Source: Narthecium ossifragum
Taxonomy: Eukaryota; Streptophyta; Magnoliopsida; Dioscoreales; Nartheciaceae
Length of the DNA stretch: 64,000 nucleotides
Direction: 5' to 3'
Assembly: GCA_963920575.1 (NCBI GenBank)
Contig: OY986974.1
Coordinates: 5,776,283-5,840,282 of the forward strand
Below, piece by piece: positions 10,811-22,119 of this stretch. The translations under genes were made by a program, and so were the position numbers. How positions within the stretch are numbered: the first letter of the stretch is position 1; each line of letters opens with the position of its first letter. A model generated the notes under the pieces. That model was not told the DNA's origin. It worked only from the letters and a program-made list of their open reading frames with translations, and did no database searches.

Positions 10811-12240
10811 ATACTTGCGTACATGGGTGGCTAGCAGTAGATGTGTTGGGGTCGCTTGTTGCACGGATTTGATGAGCGTGACGCGCTCTGCCCCTACCGG
10901 CTTAAGTGAAGACCAATTGCTCAGTCTTTTTTGGAAGGTTTCAAGTAAATCGTTATATGCTTCTCTCCTGAGACAACCTTCGTCGATTGGCACGCCAAGA
11001 TACTTCAAAACCCCCAGTGACGTGCAGTGCTCGGCATATGCGTAGATGCCTAGTTGCGTTGACGCTCAGGGAGAAACGCACATAGGACTTGGACTGGTTG
11101 ATTTAGGCGAGATAGCAAAAAGAAATATTCAAGGGTTGCCGTGATCTTTTGTGCTTCTTCCGCCGAGCCTTTAGTCACCAATATGCAGTCATATGCAAAG
11201 AGGAGGTGTCAGTAGACGGCGCTATCACCATAGAACTTGACTCCTTTGAGCTTCATTTTGAGGAGTCTTGAAAATACTTCCTGTACCAATAAGAACAAAT
11301 ATTGTGAGATGGGGCTGACTGGAGATCGACCTTTACTGCCATGAGTGCTCTGGACTTTGGTGCTCGATGGAGGAAGTGGAGGAGCTCTTGGGCAGCGGAC
11401 ACATTGTCGAAAATGCTTCATTGAGGAACAAAAGCTGATTGCTATGGGCCGACAAGATCGCCAATGATGCTACGAAGACGGTTGGCGATTATAGTGGAGA
11501 TGATTTTGTACCTTACATTGCAAAGGTTGATTGGTTGATGATCTTTGATATGTTTCGGGTTGGCGACCTTTGGGATGAGCGAGATGAGGGTTTCATTCTA
11601 GTGTGTGTGGGAGGGGAGAGTCTTGCGGTTTGGAAGAAACCTTGGATGAGATAGATGAAGTCGACCCACTGGGTACTCTTGAACTTCCGGAAAAATTCAA
11701 TGGGGAGTCCATCAGCCCTGGACATTTATCGAATCCCATGTCTTTTTATGACAGCAATGATTTCATTTTTTGTAACATCTGATTCGAGCACACCACGTTG
11801 GTTGTCATCCAAATAGGGGAGATTAGGGAGTCTAGTGTTGTTGTGGTGGCCGCCCTGTTCAGTCCATAGGAGGGAGTAGTGGTTGACCATGGCCAGGGCG
11901 ATATCTCTTTGTGAGGTGAGGAGGCGGCCATTGCTGTCAACAAGTTCAGCAACCTTGGATCTGTGTTTAAGGTGCTTGGCGAGATTGTGGAAGAAAGAGG
12001 TGTTGCGGTCGCCAGCTTTAACCCAGGTCCGACGAAGCTTTCTGCTAACAAATTCTTCTTGCTGAAGTAAGGTAGCCATGTGCCGGTTTTAGATGCAATG
12101 TAGCTCTACTTCTTCCTCCTCTGTCAAGATTCCTGGTTCCTCTTTTTCGTAGAGAATAGCAAGTAGGTTTTCAGTCATCAATCCCGTGTTGAAGATGTTG
12201 ACTTCGTCTTTCTTATTCCAAGATTTCAGAGTCTCCTTGA

Positions 12241-12602
12241 GTTCCTTCAATTTGGAGGCTACTTGATAATACTAGTTGCATCGATGTGTTATGGACCACA
12301 CACGCTTGACTAGGGATTCAAACTCTTTGTCCCGCAGCCATAAGCCCTCGAGTCCGAACGGCGACGGTCCTAGTGTGCAGGTGACTGGTTCAAGAGAAAT
12401 GAGTAGGTTATGGTCGAAGGAGTTCCTTCAATTTGGAGGCTACTTGATACTACTTGTTGCCACGATGTGTTCTAGACCACACACACTTAACTAGGGATTC
12501 AAACTCTTTGTCCCGCAGCCAGAAACCCTCTAGTCTGAACGGCGACGGTCCTAGTGGACAGGTGACTGGTTCAAGAGAAAGAAGTGAGTTGTGGTCAAAG
12601 GA
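12241..12602 (-). repeat. 181-bp tandem duplication in the LINE endonuclease region
   Basis: The block beginning gttccttcaatttggagg at 12241 is repeated from 12422, offset 181 bp, with scattered differences. Both copies encode the same endonuclease segment on minus (EPVTC.LGPSPF, WLRDKEFESLVK). The divergence between copies shows the duplication is not an assembly echo. Confidence 0.85.
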
Positions 12603-13129
12603 GTACCTAGGTAGGTGCCGGATTGATGCCCTAGGGAAGGATCTTCGCTAGGCTTCATTCGCAACACCTCTATCGAGTCGTTCTAGAATCCTTGCTCCAT
12701 CGCGCCTTTTGTTGGACCAAGTGAAGCTTGGGCTAACAAAACCCAAATTTGAGAGCTCACAGGATGCCAAGAACCAGAGAAAGTCACGGATGCCATGGTT
12801 AAGAGAGAAAGGCTAACCACCCCTTTTCTCTTACGGAGAGGTTATTGTGTTGAACTACTAGAAGTCAGCCACATCCTTTGCGTCTATACATTTTCTCTCC
12901 CTGAAGATCTCTGTTATTGACAAAAACAACTTGCAAAAACAGCTAGTTCCATCTCATTGATCTTTGTAAACTACACCTGATAGAAGTACTGATTTGCTTA
13001 ATGTAGGTTATGAACATAAAATGCCACATGTATTGGACATTTGCTGATGCAGTAATTTTTTTTTTTGGGTGATGCACGAGAACCATAAGTTATGATCCCC
13101 AGTATTTTCCGAGCTTACAGACTGCAAAT

Positions 13130-16100
13130 TCAGAAAAGTTTCTTAAGTCTTGGCTTGCCAGCAGACCACTTGTTTTCATCTGATTTATGAACCTTCTGAG
13201 CAGCACTATCCGATCTAGGCCTGAGTCGATGATCGGAGCTCTTTGATAATTTTCCACCAGAAGTATGAAAAGACATATCTGGGCTTAAGCCAATGTTCTC
13301 TTGAAATGAATCATGGTCGTTTGTTGAATCATAACCTAACATCTCGCCCTAAGAATATTGAATCACAAGTTAGAATACATTAAAAATTTGGAAATTATAA
13401 ATCAAATCAAGGTATCGTTAACGAAAAAAACCAGCATACTCCGTTGTAAATAGAATAGGATTAAAGCTTCAAACTTAACAACATTGGTTTACTAAGCATC
13501 TTGCAGCAACGGGTTAATAACTTAAAATGAACATGAACTCCAAAAGTGGGTATGTACCTTGGATTTTGCCTTTGAGAAGCATGGTGTTAAACAAGGATTC
13601 ACATCCTTAAGAAACAAGTCATCTGAGCTACCTGGTCCTGTAATCCATGGATCTCCAGAGCTGTATTCCTGTCATAATGTACTGTAGAGTCAACCACAAA
13701 AACAGAAAAGGCACAATATCCTGTAGAGCCAACCGCGGAAAAGAGAAGAAAATATAAAGCGTGAAGCAGCTGCTTAATAGGGGGACTATATTTGCTTAAA
13801 AATAGAAGATTCCATTTAGGATGCAAATGCTGCTTTACTCTCAAGTAGTCAGCCAGGTGATGGAAATTAGTAAAATAAGCAACTCTTACCATAGAATTAG
13901 CAGCTTCCTGAAATAGTATTGGTGTTTTTGGAGAGCTGGGATGTCCATTAAAGCTCATTGTGGAATGATTTTTTTCCTTCACCTAATCATTAAGTAAGAT
14001 GTTACTGAACACCAAACTTGCATTACAAACTCTATATGTGAACAAACTGCATCTGCATGTCCCAACATACTCAAAGTGATCATGCTGCTTTCTTCATATG
14101 CTTACCAGAAAAACAACTTCAAGTTTCTAAGGGAGAAATGGAGAATGCATCAAACTATTGGCAATTTTAGAACACAATTTACAACGCAGGAAGATGAAAT
14201 GACAAGACATTCATCTGATTATGGAGAAAACTGAGCAATAAATATTATAATGCATATACTTGAAAACTTAAATGAGCCAAAAATTACTGCACACATGCTC
14301 TCTAGAGATTCTGATTGGAAACACTGCAACAACAAAGACAATTTTAGAGGAACTTAAGATAAGCCAAAAGAGACAACAATGGTGACTTATCCGGAAAAAG
14401 AAGACATGGGTAAATCACATAATGAAATATACTTGTCTGATGCATGCCTTTTACCCTCAATGGAAACATCTGAAAAGAGCATAAATGCTACATGATATTC
14501 TACACTACATGACAGGACAACATAGTCATTAACATAAAAACCAAAAATGCCGGATTGGGAACGAGGACGAACCATCTGGATTTAAAGAGTACCAAGAGGA
14601 TCAATGTAATACAAGGAAAGGCTCATTTTCTATTAAGAAAGAAATGTAAATGCCAGGAGCAAAATTAAGTTTCCATGGCCAGCTATATTCTTCTACTTTG
14701 TATCTTTTAGAAAGACTGAATGTGAACTAGACATGACCAGGTATAAGACATTAGAGACTGAAATTTGTTTTATGCTGAAATTACCTAATTTCTTCTTGTA
14801 TCAAACAACCAAAAAGGCATAACTTGAAAAAGAGAGGAACTGTTTAGAAAAGCTTGTAATGCCAGCAGTTGAAGCTTATTGGAGAAGGGACCAAGCACTG
14901 TAAATAGGGCAAGCAAGTTATTCATAGTTATTCATATTCATATATGCTGGCAAGTTTAATAAAGACTTCGACAGCATTAATCGCAAAAAATTTCCTAGCA
15001 AGATACCATGTAATTTCAATCAAGTTTCTTCGATCAAACTTTGTATCAGCATTCCCAACTTCGCATTGATATCCCCAATATGTTACTGTTAGAAGTCATT
15101 AATGTGATAAAATAGGGTTCTGTAAAATACTGGAGTATAAGGAGCCTAAGAAGAAAGATACCCATGACATCCCTAACTAAAAGGAAATCAAAATGGAGAT
15201 TAGCACATCAACTGCGAGAGTCAATGGTAATTCTGATGACTACATCAAATAGCCAGACAAGTGGTCCTTGAATCGTACATTAGACACAAATGGATAGCCT
15301 AGATAGTCAGTGGGGTTACAGTTCTAAGAATCATTTCATAACAAGATCTAAGAAAATTGGCCTAAAAATGATACAATACCTCAGCAAGGTCCTCTGCAAG
15401 ACTCTTTAACTGCCCGGTCAGTGAGGACACCTGCTTCTCGAGTGTGGGAATGACTTGCCTCGCTTGCTTCAGCTCCAAACTTTGTTTCTCCACTAACACC
15501 TTTAGCTGCGAATTCCAAACATCTGGGAAGAGTATGGCGTCCTTCAGTGCCTTAATCTCCTCTCTTTGCTCCAAACACAAATCCTTCAGCTGCGAATTCC
15601 AAACATCTGGGAAGAGTATGGGGTTCTTCAGTGCCTTAATCTCTTCTCTTTGCTCCAAACACAAATCCTTCAGCTTCTCCACCTATTACAAGCATAATAC
15701 ACCAAAAAGTTTTAAAAAAAAAAAGAAAAAAAAATCAAGAACAAGAACAACATCCTGAAGAAGTTAGTGCTAACCTCTCGATTTCTCTCCTCTATCAGGA
15801 TCCTCAGCTCTGAGATCTCGGCCTCGCACTCCCTGTTGCGATCCATCAGCTCCCTCTCGCTTCGCAGCACCATCGCCAGTGTGCGCGTGCTGGGCCTCTC
15901 CTTCGGCGCGGGCAGCGCCTTTGCGGCTGTACGATCGCTGGACCCGGCCTTGTGGAACAGCTTACGGTGCAGGGATGAGAGGTTGGGCACCTTGGCAGCC
16001 CCGGCTCTCTTGAGATCGCCGGCGATGGGGTCGACAGGGATAGCGAGGGCCTTGGATTCCTTTTTGGATCCGGAGGAGCGCTTCTCTATGAACTTCTTCA

Positions 16101-16254
16101 CCATGGACCCGAGGTTATTGTGGCCGGTGGTCTTGGTGGCAATGGCTCGGGAAGGGTTGCCGGCGGCGGTGGCGGCCATGGGGGCGGAGTAGTGGCGGCG
16201 TGTCGCGGAGGGAGAGGGGGAGGGGGAGGAGGCGGAGGAGTAGCGAGAGGCCAT
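13130..16254 (-). CDS. Plant coiled-coil protein, five exons, about 401 aa
   Basis: Minus-strand exons with GT-AG borders and kept frame: 16254-15775, 15682-15380, 13982-13890, 13668-13558 and 13348-13130 (stop 13132-13130). The product has a Ser/Pro/Ala-rich basic N-terminus (about residues 1-90), a coiled coil (about 110-260, ending VSSLTGQLKSLAEDLAE) and a polar C-terminus with FLKDVNPCLTP near residue 315 and a basic end, PRLKKLF. That order, with one coiled-coil block before the FLKDVNPCLTP box, fits a plant family of unknown function as I remember it. I give no symbol. Exon 2 holds a tandem duplication of 28 codons (residues about 163-218, repeating DLCLEQREEIKALK). The start is the first ATG of the open frame. 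A Pack-MULE-like element ends about 400 bp upstream. Confidence 0.85.
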
Positions 16255-16661
16255 TTCTAGGGATTTTGGAGAGAAAGAAGTGGGCTTTATAGTGATATCA
16301 AGGAGGGTTCGGAGGAGAAGGAAAGGGTGGACATAGAGAAAGAGCTCAGAGATGGCGATCGGAGTGTGAGACTATTGAGCGGCATTTGGATTCAAAATTT
16401 GGCTGTGTTGTGATACCCCGCGAGATAGCATAAGGTTTCCTGACTGCAGTGGGCGAGTTGATGCTGCTGCTGTGAAAAATACAAATTTGCAAATTGGAGA
16501 AATCCGCTTTAAATAACCTGGTCCAAATAATTATATTTTTTTATGGAATTAGATTTCCGTCCATATTGAAACTAGTCCGGTACAAAGGCGCTTTGACTAA
16601 CCCCTCTACTTAAAGCGGATTTGCAAATTTGGATTCCGGACTAGTTCCATTTTGCCTATAA
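16255..16661 (-). other. Presumed promoter and 5' UTR of the coiled-coil gene
   Basis: The gap between the ATG and the Pack-MULE-like end. It contains a short inverted repeat (aatccgctttaaa near 16500, ttaaagcggatt near 16612), perhaps a small MITE relic. No clear TATA box stands out. Confidence 0.4.
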
Positions 16662-17578
16662 GGGATTTTTAAATACAAGTATCATGTACTTCCTTAGAAA
16701 TACAATTTGGTATCACCAGGTTTGAAATTTGCAATTTGATACCACCAATTATAAACTAAGTGAAATTTAGTTCCGACCCCCGACTCCGTTGCTATAATTT
16801 GATGGAAAACCGCTCACGTGCGCACACGTGAGCGGTTTTACACCCGTTTCGCGGGTTTTGCACCCGTTTCCCACCTCTCTCCCAAGCCGCCGCCACCCCG
16901 TCTCCTTCTCCCTCTTCCTCTCTTTTCTTCTCTCCTCCTCTACTTCTCTCGGCGTGCCGGACACCAAGCCTAATGCCTTACCACGTCGGAGCCGCCCCAG
17001 TGCCAAGTCCGATGTCGAGCTCCTCCATCTTCGCCGTTGTGACGCTGCCCGTCGTTGGATCCGCCCCATGCCAAGCCCGACGTTGATCTTCGCCCGCTTG
17101 ATGCTGCCGGTCATCGAATGCACCTCGTACCAAGCCTGAGGTCGATCTCCTCAATCTCCGCTGCCCTGATGCCACCCTTCACCAGATTCGCCCTCGTGCC
17201 GAGCGCCAGCACCGTCTCCGTCGTCAAGCTCCTCCATCTCTGCCGACAGGGGCTGCCCAAACACAACCTATCCTTCATCTCCGACAAGGCAAGGTCCAAC
17301 TCGCCGCTGGTTCTCCATCTCCTTCTCCGGCGCTTGACCTCCGCTGAAGATCCTCGTAACATCATCCAAGGTTGCTCCTGGCTCCAGGAAGTCCCCTTCG
17401 GGCCACGTGGAACTTTCTCCGCCAGATCCCTTCGCCACTCCGCGACCGTAGCCTCATGGGCTCATCACCAAGCACTGCTGCCATTAGCGATCCACCATGA
17501 GCACGCCGCTCGAAGTCTAGCATGGCGTAACATCGTTTCCTCTCGCCCACTCCGTCGAGGACTCCTCCACAAGCCTGA

Positions 17579-19272
17579 TGATGTCGCTTAAATGTGTCAC
17601 GCACAGCGGTCGCAGTGCAGTACAACATAAGAGAGGTCGAATCCCACAGAGAGACAAGCAGGAAAGATCCAGAAACACAGATAACAATATATTGAAAACA
17701 ATGAAGAAAGCTAACTAAACTAAATTAGATCAAAGGATTAATGATAATGTAGGATTAACTAAAGATATCAGGCTTTTGATAAGGCTAGGCTTTAGGAATC
17801 ACTTCACTTGGATTTAGGTTCTTCTCTTCTCAATGGTTCATATGAAACTCAGTTAAGGGATTCACATCCCAATCACCTTAACCGGAAGATATAGAATTAT
17901 GAATCTGATAAAATATAAATGTCTCTTTCTATGATTGATTCTTCCTTTTTATAGTTCTAACTTCATCCAACCAAACCTAAGAATACACGATACCAGCTGT
18001 CACTACAGGCAACGCGCAGCAAAAGTTCATCGGGACAAAGCCCTAACTCTATCTAACCGGATCTCTAAGAATACACAATACCAACTCTCACAATCGGCAA
18101 TGCATAGCAAAGATTTCACGGGATAGAGCCCCAACCTTGTCTTACCAGATCCCTAAGAATACACAATACCATCTGTCACTACGGGCAATGCATAGCAAAG
18201 GTCTCATGAGACTCGGTAGGAGAATCAAAAGAGATAACTATTGGATTATAAGATCATGAAAGAAGCATGACTGGATTCATAATATTAATCATCCACATAG
18301 AAATCAATAATCTGAAAATAATGTTTGAAGATCCAATACATAGAAAAGAGTTTAACAATGAAGATTAAAAACTATGAACCATTGTTGGAGAAGAAACCCT
18401 AATCCTTGCTAAATCATCCGTCCGCCATGCCCGCGGATTACTCGGCCATGGATGGAGATTCCTTCATCTTCTTCCCTTAGGAAACGTCCAGAAAGAGCCT
18501 CCAAAAACGTCCAAGAAGTCCCCCTCAAACCCTAGAAAGAGTCCTATTTATAGCCCCAAAGTCTCTCCATCAACGGATTTGATCTAAACCGTTGATTTAA
18601 TTCACTGGAAACGTCCGATCGATCCTCCTCGGGATGTTGGATCGATCGGTCTCATTAAAATCTTCAACTTCTATTTACGCCCGAGTCCGATCGATCAAAC
18701 TATGAGCGCTGGATCGATCGGATGCGTAAAAATCCACCTTCTCTGGCTATTTTTGAGTCCGATCGATCCAACTATAGGTGCCAGATCGATCGGACCCCTT
18801 AAGATGGATGGATGGATGGATCGATCGGACCATGTTCAGCCAAAAAATACATGTTCTGTCACGACTCTGCATAGTTGGATCGATCCAACTTGGGGTGTCG
18901 GATCGATCCAACTTTCCAGCATATTTACTGTTCTGCCATCCAAACTGCGCCATCGGTACAGAAATTGCCGTAACTTCCTCTAGGAAACTCGGAATCATGA
19001 ACCGTAAAATTCTCCAGAATCTAGACTTCAAGAGTTTTCCAACCATATATGGCACATCATCTGGTTCTTCATGAACAGGTACAGATTAAATTTTGAAGTT
19101 GATCCATATACTCTTTTCAGCTTCTTTTAACCCCAATTTCCTGTATTTTCCAAATAACCACGTGAAGCAACATATAGATGTAAAAATAGTAATAAAGATG
19201 TTGATTAAGGATAATAATCTAGCAATTGATATGGTTATAAGACTGTTCAGAGTGCACTTCATGCACTCATCA
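17579..19272. mobile_element. Solo LTR, 1694 bp, target duplication cctga
   Basis: The LTR begins TGATGTCGC, ends ACTCATCA and is flanked on both sides by cctga (17574-17578 and 19273-19277). It shares its end (gtgcacttcatgcactcatca-like) and an internal block (ctaggaaactcggaatcatg) with the solo LTR at 23373-24918. It holds a GATCGATC array. No internal retrotransposon genes remain, so it is the product of LTR-LTR recombination. Confidence 0.92.
18612..18910. repeat. GATCGATC inverted-repeat array (LTR at 17579)
   Basis: Pairs start at 18617/18640, 18689/18712, 18761/18784 and 18878/18901, each 23 bp apart. The first three pairs recur at exactly 72 bp. The outer arms are inverted (TCCGATCGATC with GATCGATCGGA). 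A single word at 18819 follows a short ggat microsatellite. Confidence 0.88.
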
Positions 19273-19456
19273 CCTGACATCGAGCTCCTCCAACGCCAAA
19301 ACAGAGCGTCGCCCCGCCGATCTGCTCGCTCTCCACCAGATCCGCCCCTGTCCGGCCCAAGCCTCGAGCAGCCTGGGCCTAGCGCCTCTCCCTCGGCCTC
19401 CTACATCTCCGCCTGGGGCTGGCGCCTCTCCCTCGAGCTCCCGCATCACCACCTAG

Positions 19457-19640
19457 GGCTGGCGGCTCTCCCTCGGCCTCGCCGCCGTCCCCGCCGCCAT
19501 CATCGTCCTCTCCACCTTCTTCATCACCGACACCCCGACCAGCCTTGCGCAGCATCTGGAGACCAACCTCGCCTACGCCACCCTCCGCCGCGCGTGCGGC
19601 CTCGGCTCCAACATCAACCGGTGCAACACTAACGGCATGT
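19457..19640 (+). pseudogene. Sugar-transporter (STP-like) fragment captured by the Pack-MULE-like element
   Basis: One frame reads GWRLSLGLAAVPAAIIV, then FFITDTPTSLAQH. This matches the plant hexose/H+ symporter segment G-W-R-x-S-L-x-L-A-A-V-P-A followed by F-x-x-D-T-P-x-S-L. About 60 codons remain, ended by TAA after NTNGM, with no other transporter segment visible. A second, damaged GWRLSL copy precedes it near 19415. As a captured fragment it should have no transport function. Confidence 0.65.
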
Positions 19641-19973
19641 AAATGGGCTCATGATAGTCACGTGCGTGTCACGTGACCTGTTTACCGTCAGTCCATATAA
19701 CGCCATTGGAGTGCTTGAATTAATTACTTTACCCTGGTATTATAACTTGGTAGTATCAAATTACAAATTCCAAACCTAGTGGTACCAAAGTGCATTTTTG
19801 GGAAATTACATGATACCGGAATGCAAAAATCCCTTCATACAAAAATGAAAAATCTTTTTAGAATATAAAGGCTCGTATACAAATATATAATAAAGAGTAG
19901 GGGATTGTTGTAACACTTTGGGTGTTTGGTCTGCTTGAATCTGGTGGTGGTGCAACCCCGGAAACAATAATTA

Positions 19974-20379
19974 GGGTCCATTTGGGCGTGCGTTCCTGCT
20001 GCCCAAACATACTTTTTTTTTTGACCGAACGCAGCCATGTTCACAAAAATCTCGTTTGGGAATAATAGCAGACTGGTGGGGACCACGTCAAAACTGTATC
20101 AGAGACGAAGCAGTTTATAGGTGCTTCCATTTGGCCGCACCTTGACTGCGGCGTAACAAACACAGAAACTAAATAATAAACTAATATTTTGCACTATACA
20201 TTTAAAAATAAACGCACATCCAAACAACAAATTATATGAACACACTTTTCTTCCACAGTTATTAACGTGTCATACCAAACAGTTTTTAAGCCGTTACTGC
20301 ACCGTACCTCACCACAATTTACAAACACACCACACCTCACCACGGTCATAAAAAACACAACGCACAACCAAACGGAGCC
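19974..20379. mobile_element. Tourist-like MITE, copy 1 (TTA duplication)
   Basis: 406 bp from GGGTCCATTTGGGCGTGCG to CGCACAACCAAACGGAGCC, flanked by TTA at 19971-19973 and 20380-20382. A close relative lies in opposite orientation at 62957-63360. Non-coding. Confidence 0.9.
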
Positions 20380-20410
20380 TTAATGTTATCTCTCGTTTGA
20401 TTTTTAAAAA

Positions 20411-21011
20411 GGGTTATTTACGTATATCCTTTGAAAAGGTTTGATTTTACATATATCCTTTTGAAAAAAATCAAATTTACACCATAAACCCTGGAAACAT
20501 TGATTTTTGTCATATAACTTCTTTAGTTACTTAAAAATAGAATATTCAATGAATATGCTGGATGGATTCATTTGATGCTAACGGTGGACTTTAAAATTAG
20601 TTAACTATCCTTACTTCTTATAACTACCATCTTTCTTCCTCTGATAACCCAGATGACCGTTGGTCTTAGGCCTTGAAATCAGGAACGTGTCCACCTTCCT
20701 CTTCGGCGAGCTATCTCCACCTTCCTCTTTCGATTTCTCTCGATTTCGATTGATTTTCTTTTTCTATAAGTCGATTTCCGAGTTCCTTATCACCATTAGC
20801 TATAAATAAGTTTTCAGGTTCACCTTCATTTACATTCTCAACTTTAGATTCTCACTATACCCCCGAATATTTCACTTTTAACTAATAACTAAAGGGGTTA
20901 TATGACAATAATCAAGATTTTCAGGTTTCGCTGGTGTAAATTTGATTTTGCAGGGAATATTTGTAAAATGAAACTTTTTCGAGGGGGGGGGGTGTATATC
21001 TAAATAACCCC
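20411..21011. mobile_element. Short non-autonomous Mutator-type element
   Basis: The ends gggttatttacgtatat and atatctaaataacccc open about 130 bp of imperfect terminal inverted repeat (shared: tcaaatttacacca, tgtcatataac). The 9-bp duplication ttttaaaaa flanks it (20402-20410, 21012-21020), which points to the Mutator superfamily. It has no coding capacity. Confidence 0.8.
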
Positions 21012-21714
21012 TTTTAAAAAAGCTGAATTAACTCAAACATTCTAATAAATGCACGGATTTTTGCATCCTAATACATTTATTTTAGTGATCTTATAAAAAA
21101 AAACTACCTCACTTATTGAAACTTGCATCTTGATACCTTTATTCGTATTTTCAAGAAAGCCTACATTTCCCTGAGTTTCTGTCCTTGACCGTTATAGTTG
21201 ACCAACTAATCATAGCTATGACTTAACCTATATCCAAATAACAAAAATGCCCTTTCATTGTTATAAAAAATATATACTCCTTTAGACTCTCCTAAATCCA
21301 TGTTCACACTTTCCATCACATAACCATACATTACATGACCTTCTCCAACCTAAACACTAAACCCTAAAACCCTAAACCCTTTCTCCAAACCACATTCTCC
21401 AACCTAAATAATTGTTTTTAACCCTTCTAACATTTCTCGCTTCTCCACTATCACCTCCCCTCAACTCACATTATTCTTCCCCATCTCCCTCACCTTTGCC
21501 TTCTTCCCTGTTTATCCAACACATTTCACACAAGCTCTCAAACTCCCTCCCTAACCTACATTAGCATCCCAATGCGTATGGATCGAAATGGATAGAGAAG
21601 ATGTATACTGGAGTGAAGAAGGCGAGGAAATTTCAGAAGAAAAGGTATGTGCCAAATCAGGCCGATGAAAGCTCGTCATTTTTATATTTTCATGCATATC
21701 AAACCGATAGGATA

Positions 21715-22030
21715 GCTCAATGTTTCGGTACCATGACACCGATATTATTTCATTAGTATCGGTAGCATAATGCTGATTGTTACTGTCTTCATATAGGATT
21801 TGAAGCTATGTATCGTTACCAAAATACTGATAGAGTAGCTCAATGTATCGGTACCAAGACACCGATATGCTGGCATTATTATCGGTAGCATAATGCCGAT
21901 TATGATGCCTTCATATAGGATTTGAAGCTTTGTGTCGATACCAAACTGTCAATATGTTACATACTTTATTGTTAGCATAATACCGTTCAATATACAATGT
22001 TGTTGTTTTTAAAGTATCGATATCTATGAA
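21715..22030. repeat. Intronic tandem repeat with accgata motifs, unit about 120 bp
   Basis: In intron 1 of the MULE gene, gatagagtagctcaatgtatcggtacc-like blocks and tcatataggatttgaag recur about every 115-125 bp. The same ggtaccgata words occur in the inverted repeat at 31904-34823 and near 37840, so they look like an internal feature of this element. Confidence 0.7.
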
Positions 22031-22119
22031 TTATATTCTTCTACATACTACTGATCACTACATTATAGTCCTAAATTTCATCGTGTTTGTCATGCTAACT
22101 GCAGGGAAACACTCATGAG

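Larger units (their letters stand above)
6905..12830 (-). mobile_element. Long decayed LINE (endonuclease-RT-zf-RVT-RNase H), interrupted
   Basis: Read on minus from about 12800: the endonuclease C-terminus (SPSFTWSN, ERLDRG, FDHN) at 12780-12250; an RT region (KAGDRNTSFFHNLA near 12030, a decayed catalytic box read as LLFAYDC near 11190, KYLGVP near 11005); RT thumb-like sequence at 9300-8990; zf-RVT (HVKFFLWRFFHKK, CVRCKADVESLNHL) at 7950-7800; and an RNase H-like part (RTDAAI near 7500, VVEAELL near 7310) to about 7000. A T-rich stretch at 6905-6923 corresponds to the 3' A-rich tail. Many stops and shifts mark an old copy. A Cassandra TRIM (8261-8980) and a hAT-like element (9308-10810) sit inside it, and the endonuclease part holds a 181-bp duplication. 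Confidence 0.85.
16662..19833. mobile_element. Pack-MULE-like element, split by a solo LTR
   Basis: About 85 bp at the left end (GGGATTTTT..., gtatcatgta, tttggtatcac, aatttgatac) are an inverted, diverged copy of the right end (...AAAAATCCC). The flanking 9-mers tgcctataa and ttcatacaa agree at 6 of 9 positions. The inside is GC-rich and coding-like with no transposase. Without the later solo LTR (17579-19272) the element is about 1.5 kb. A recognisable sugar-transporter fragment lies at 19457-19640. Confidence 0.65.
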
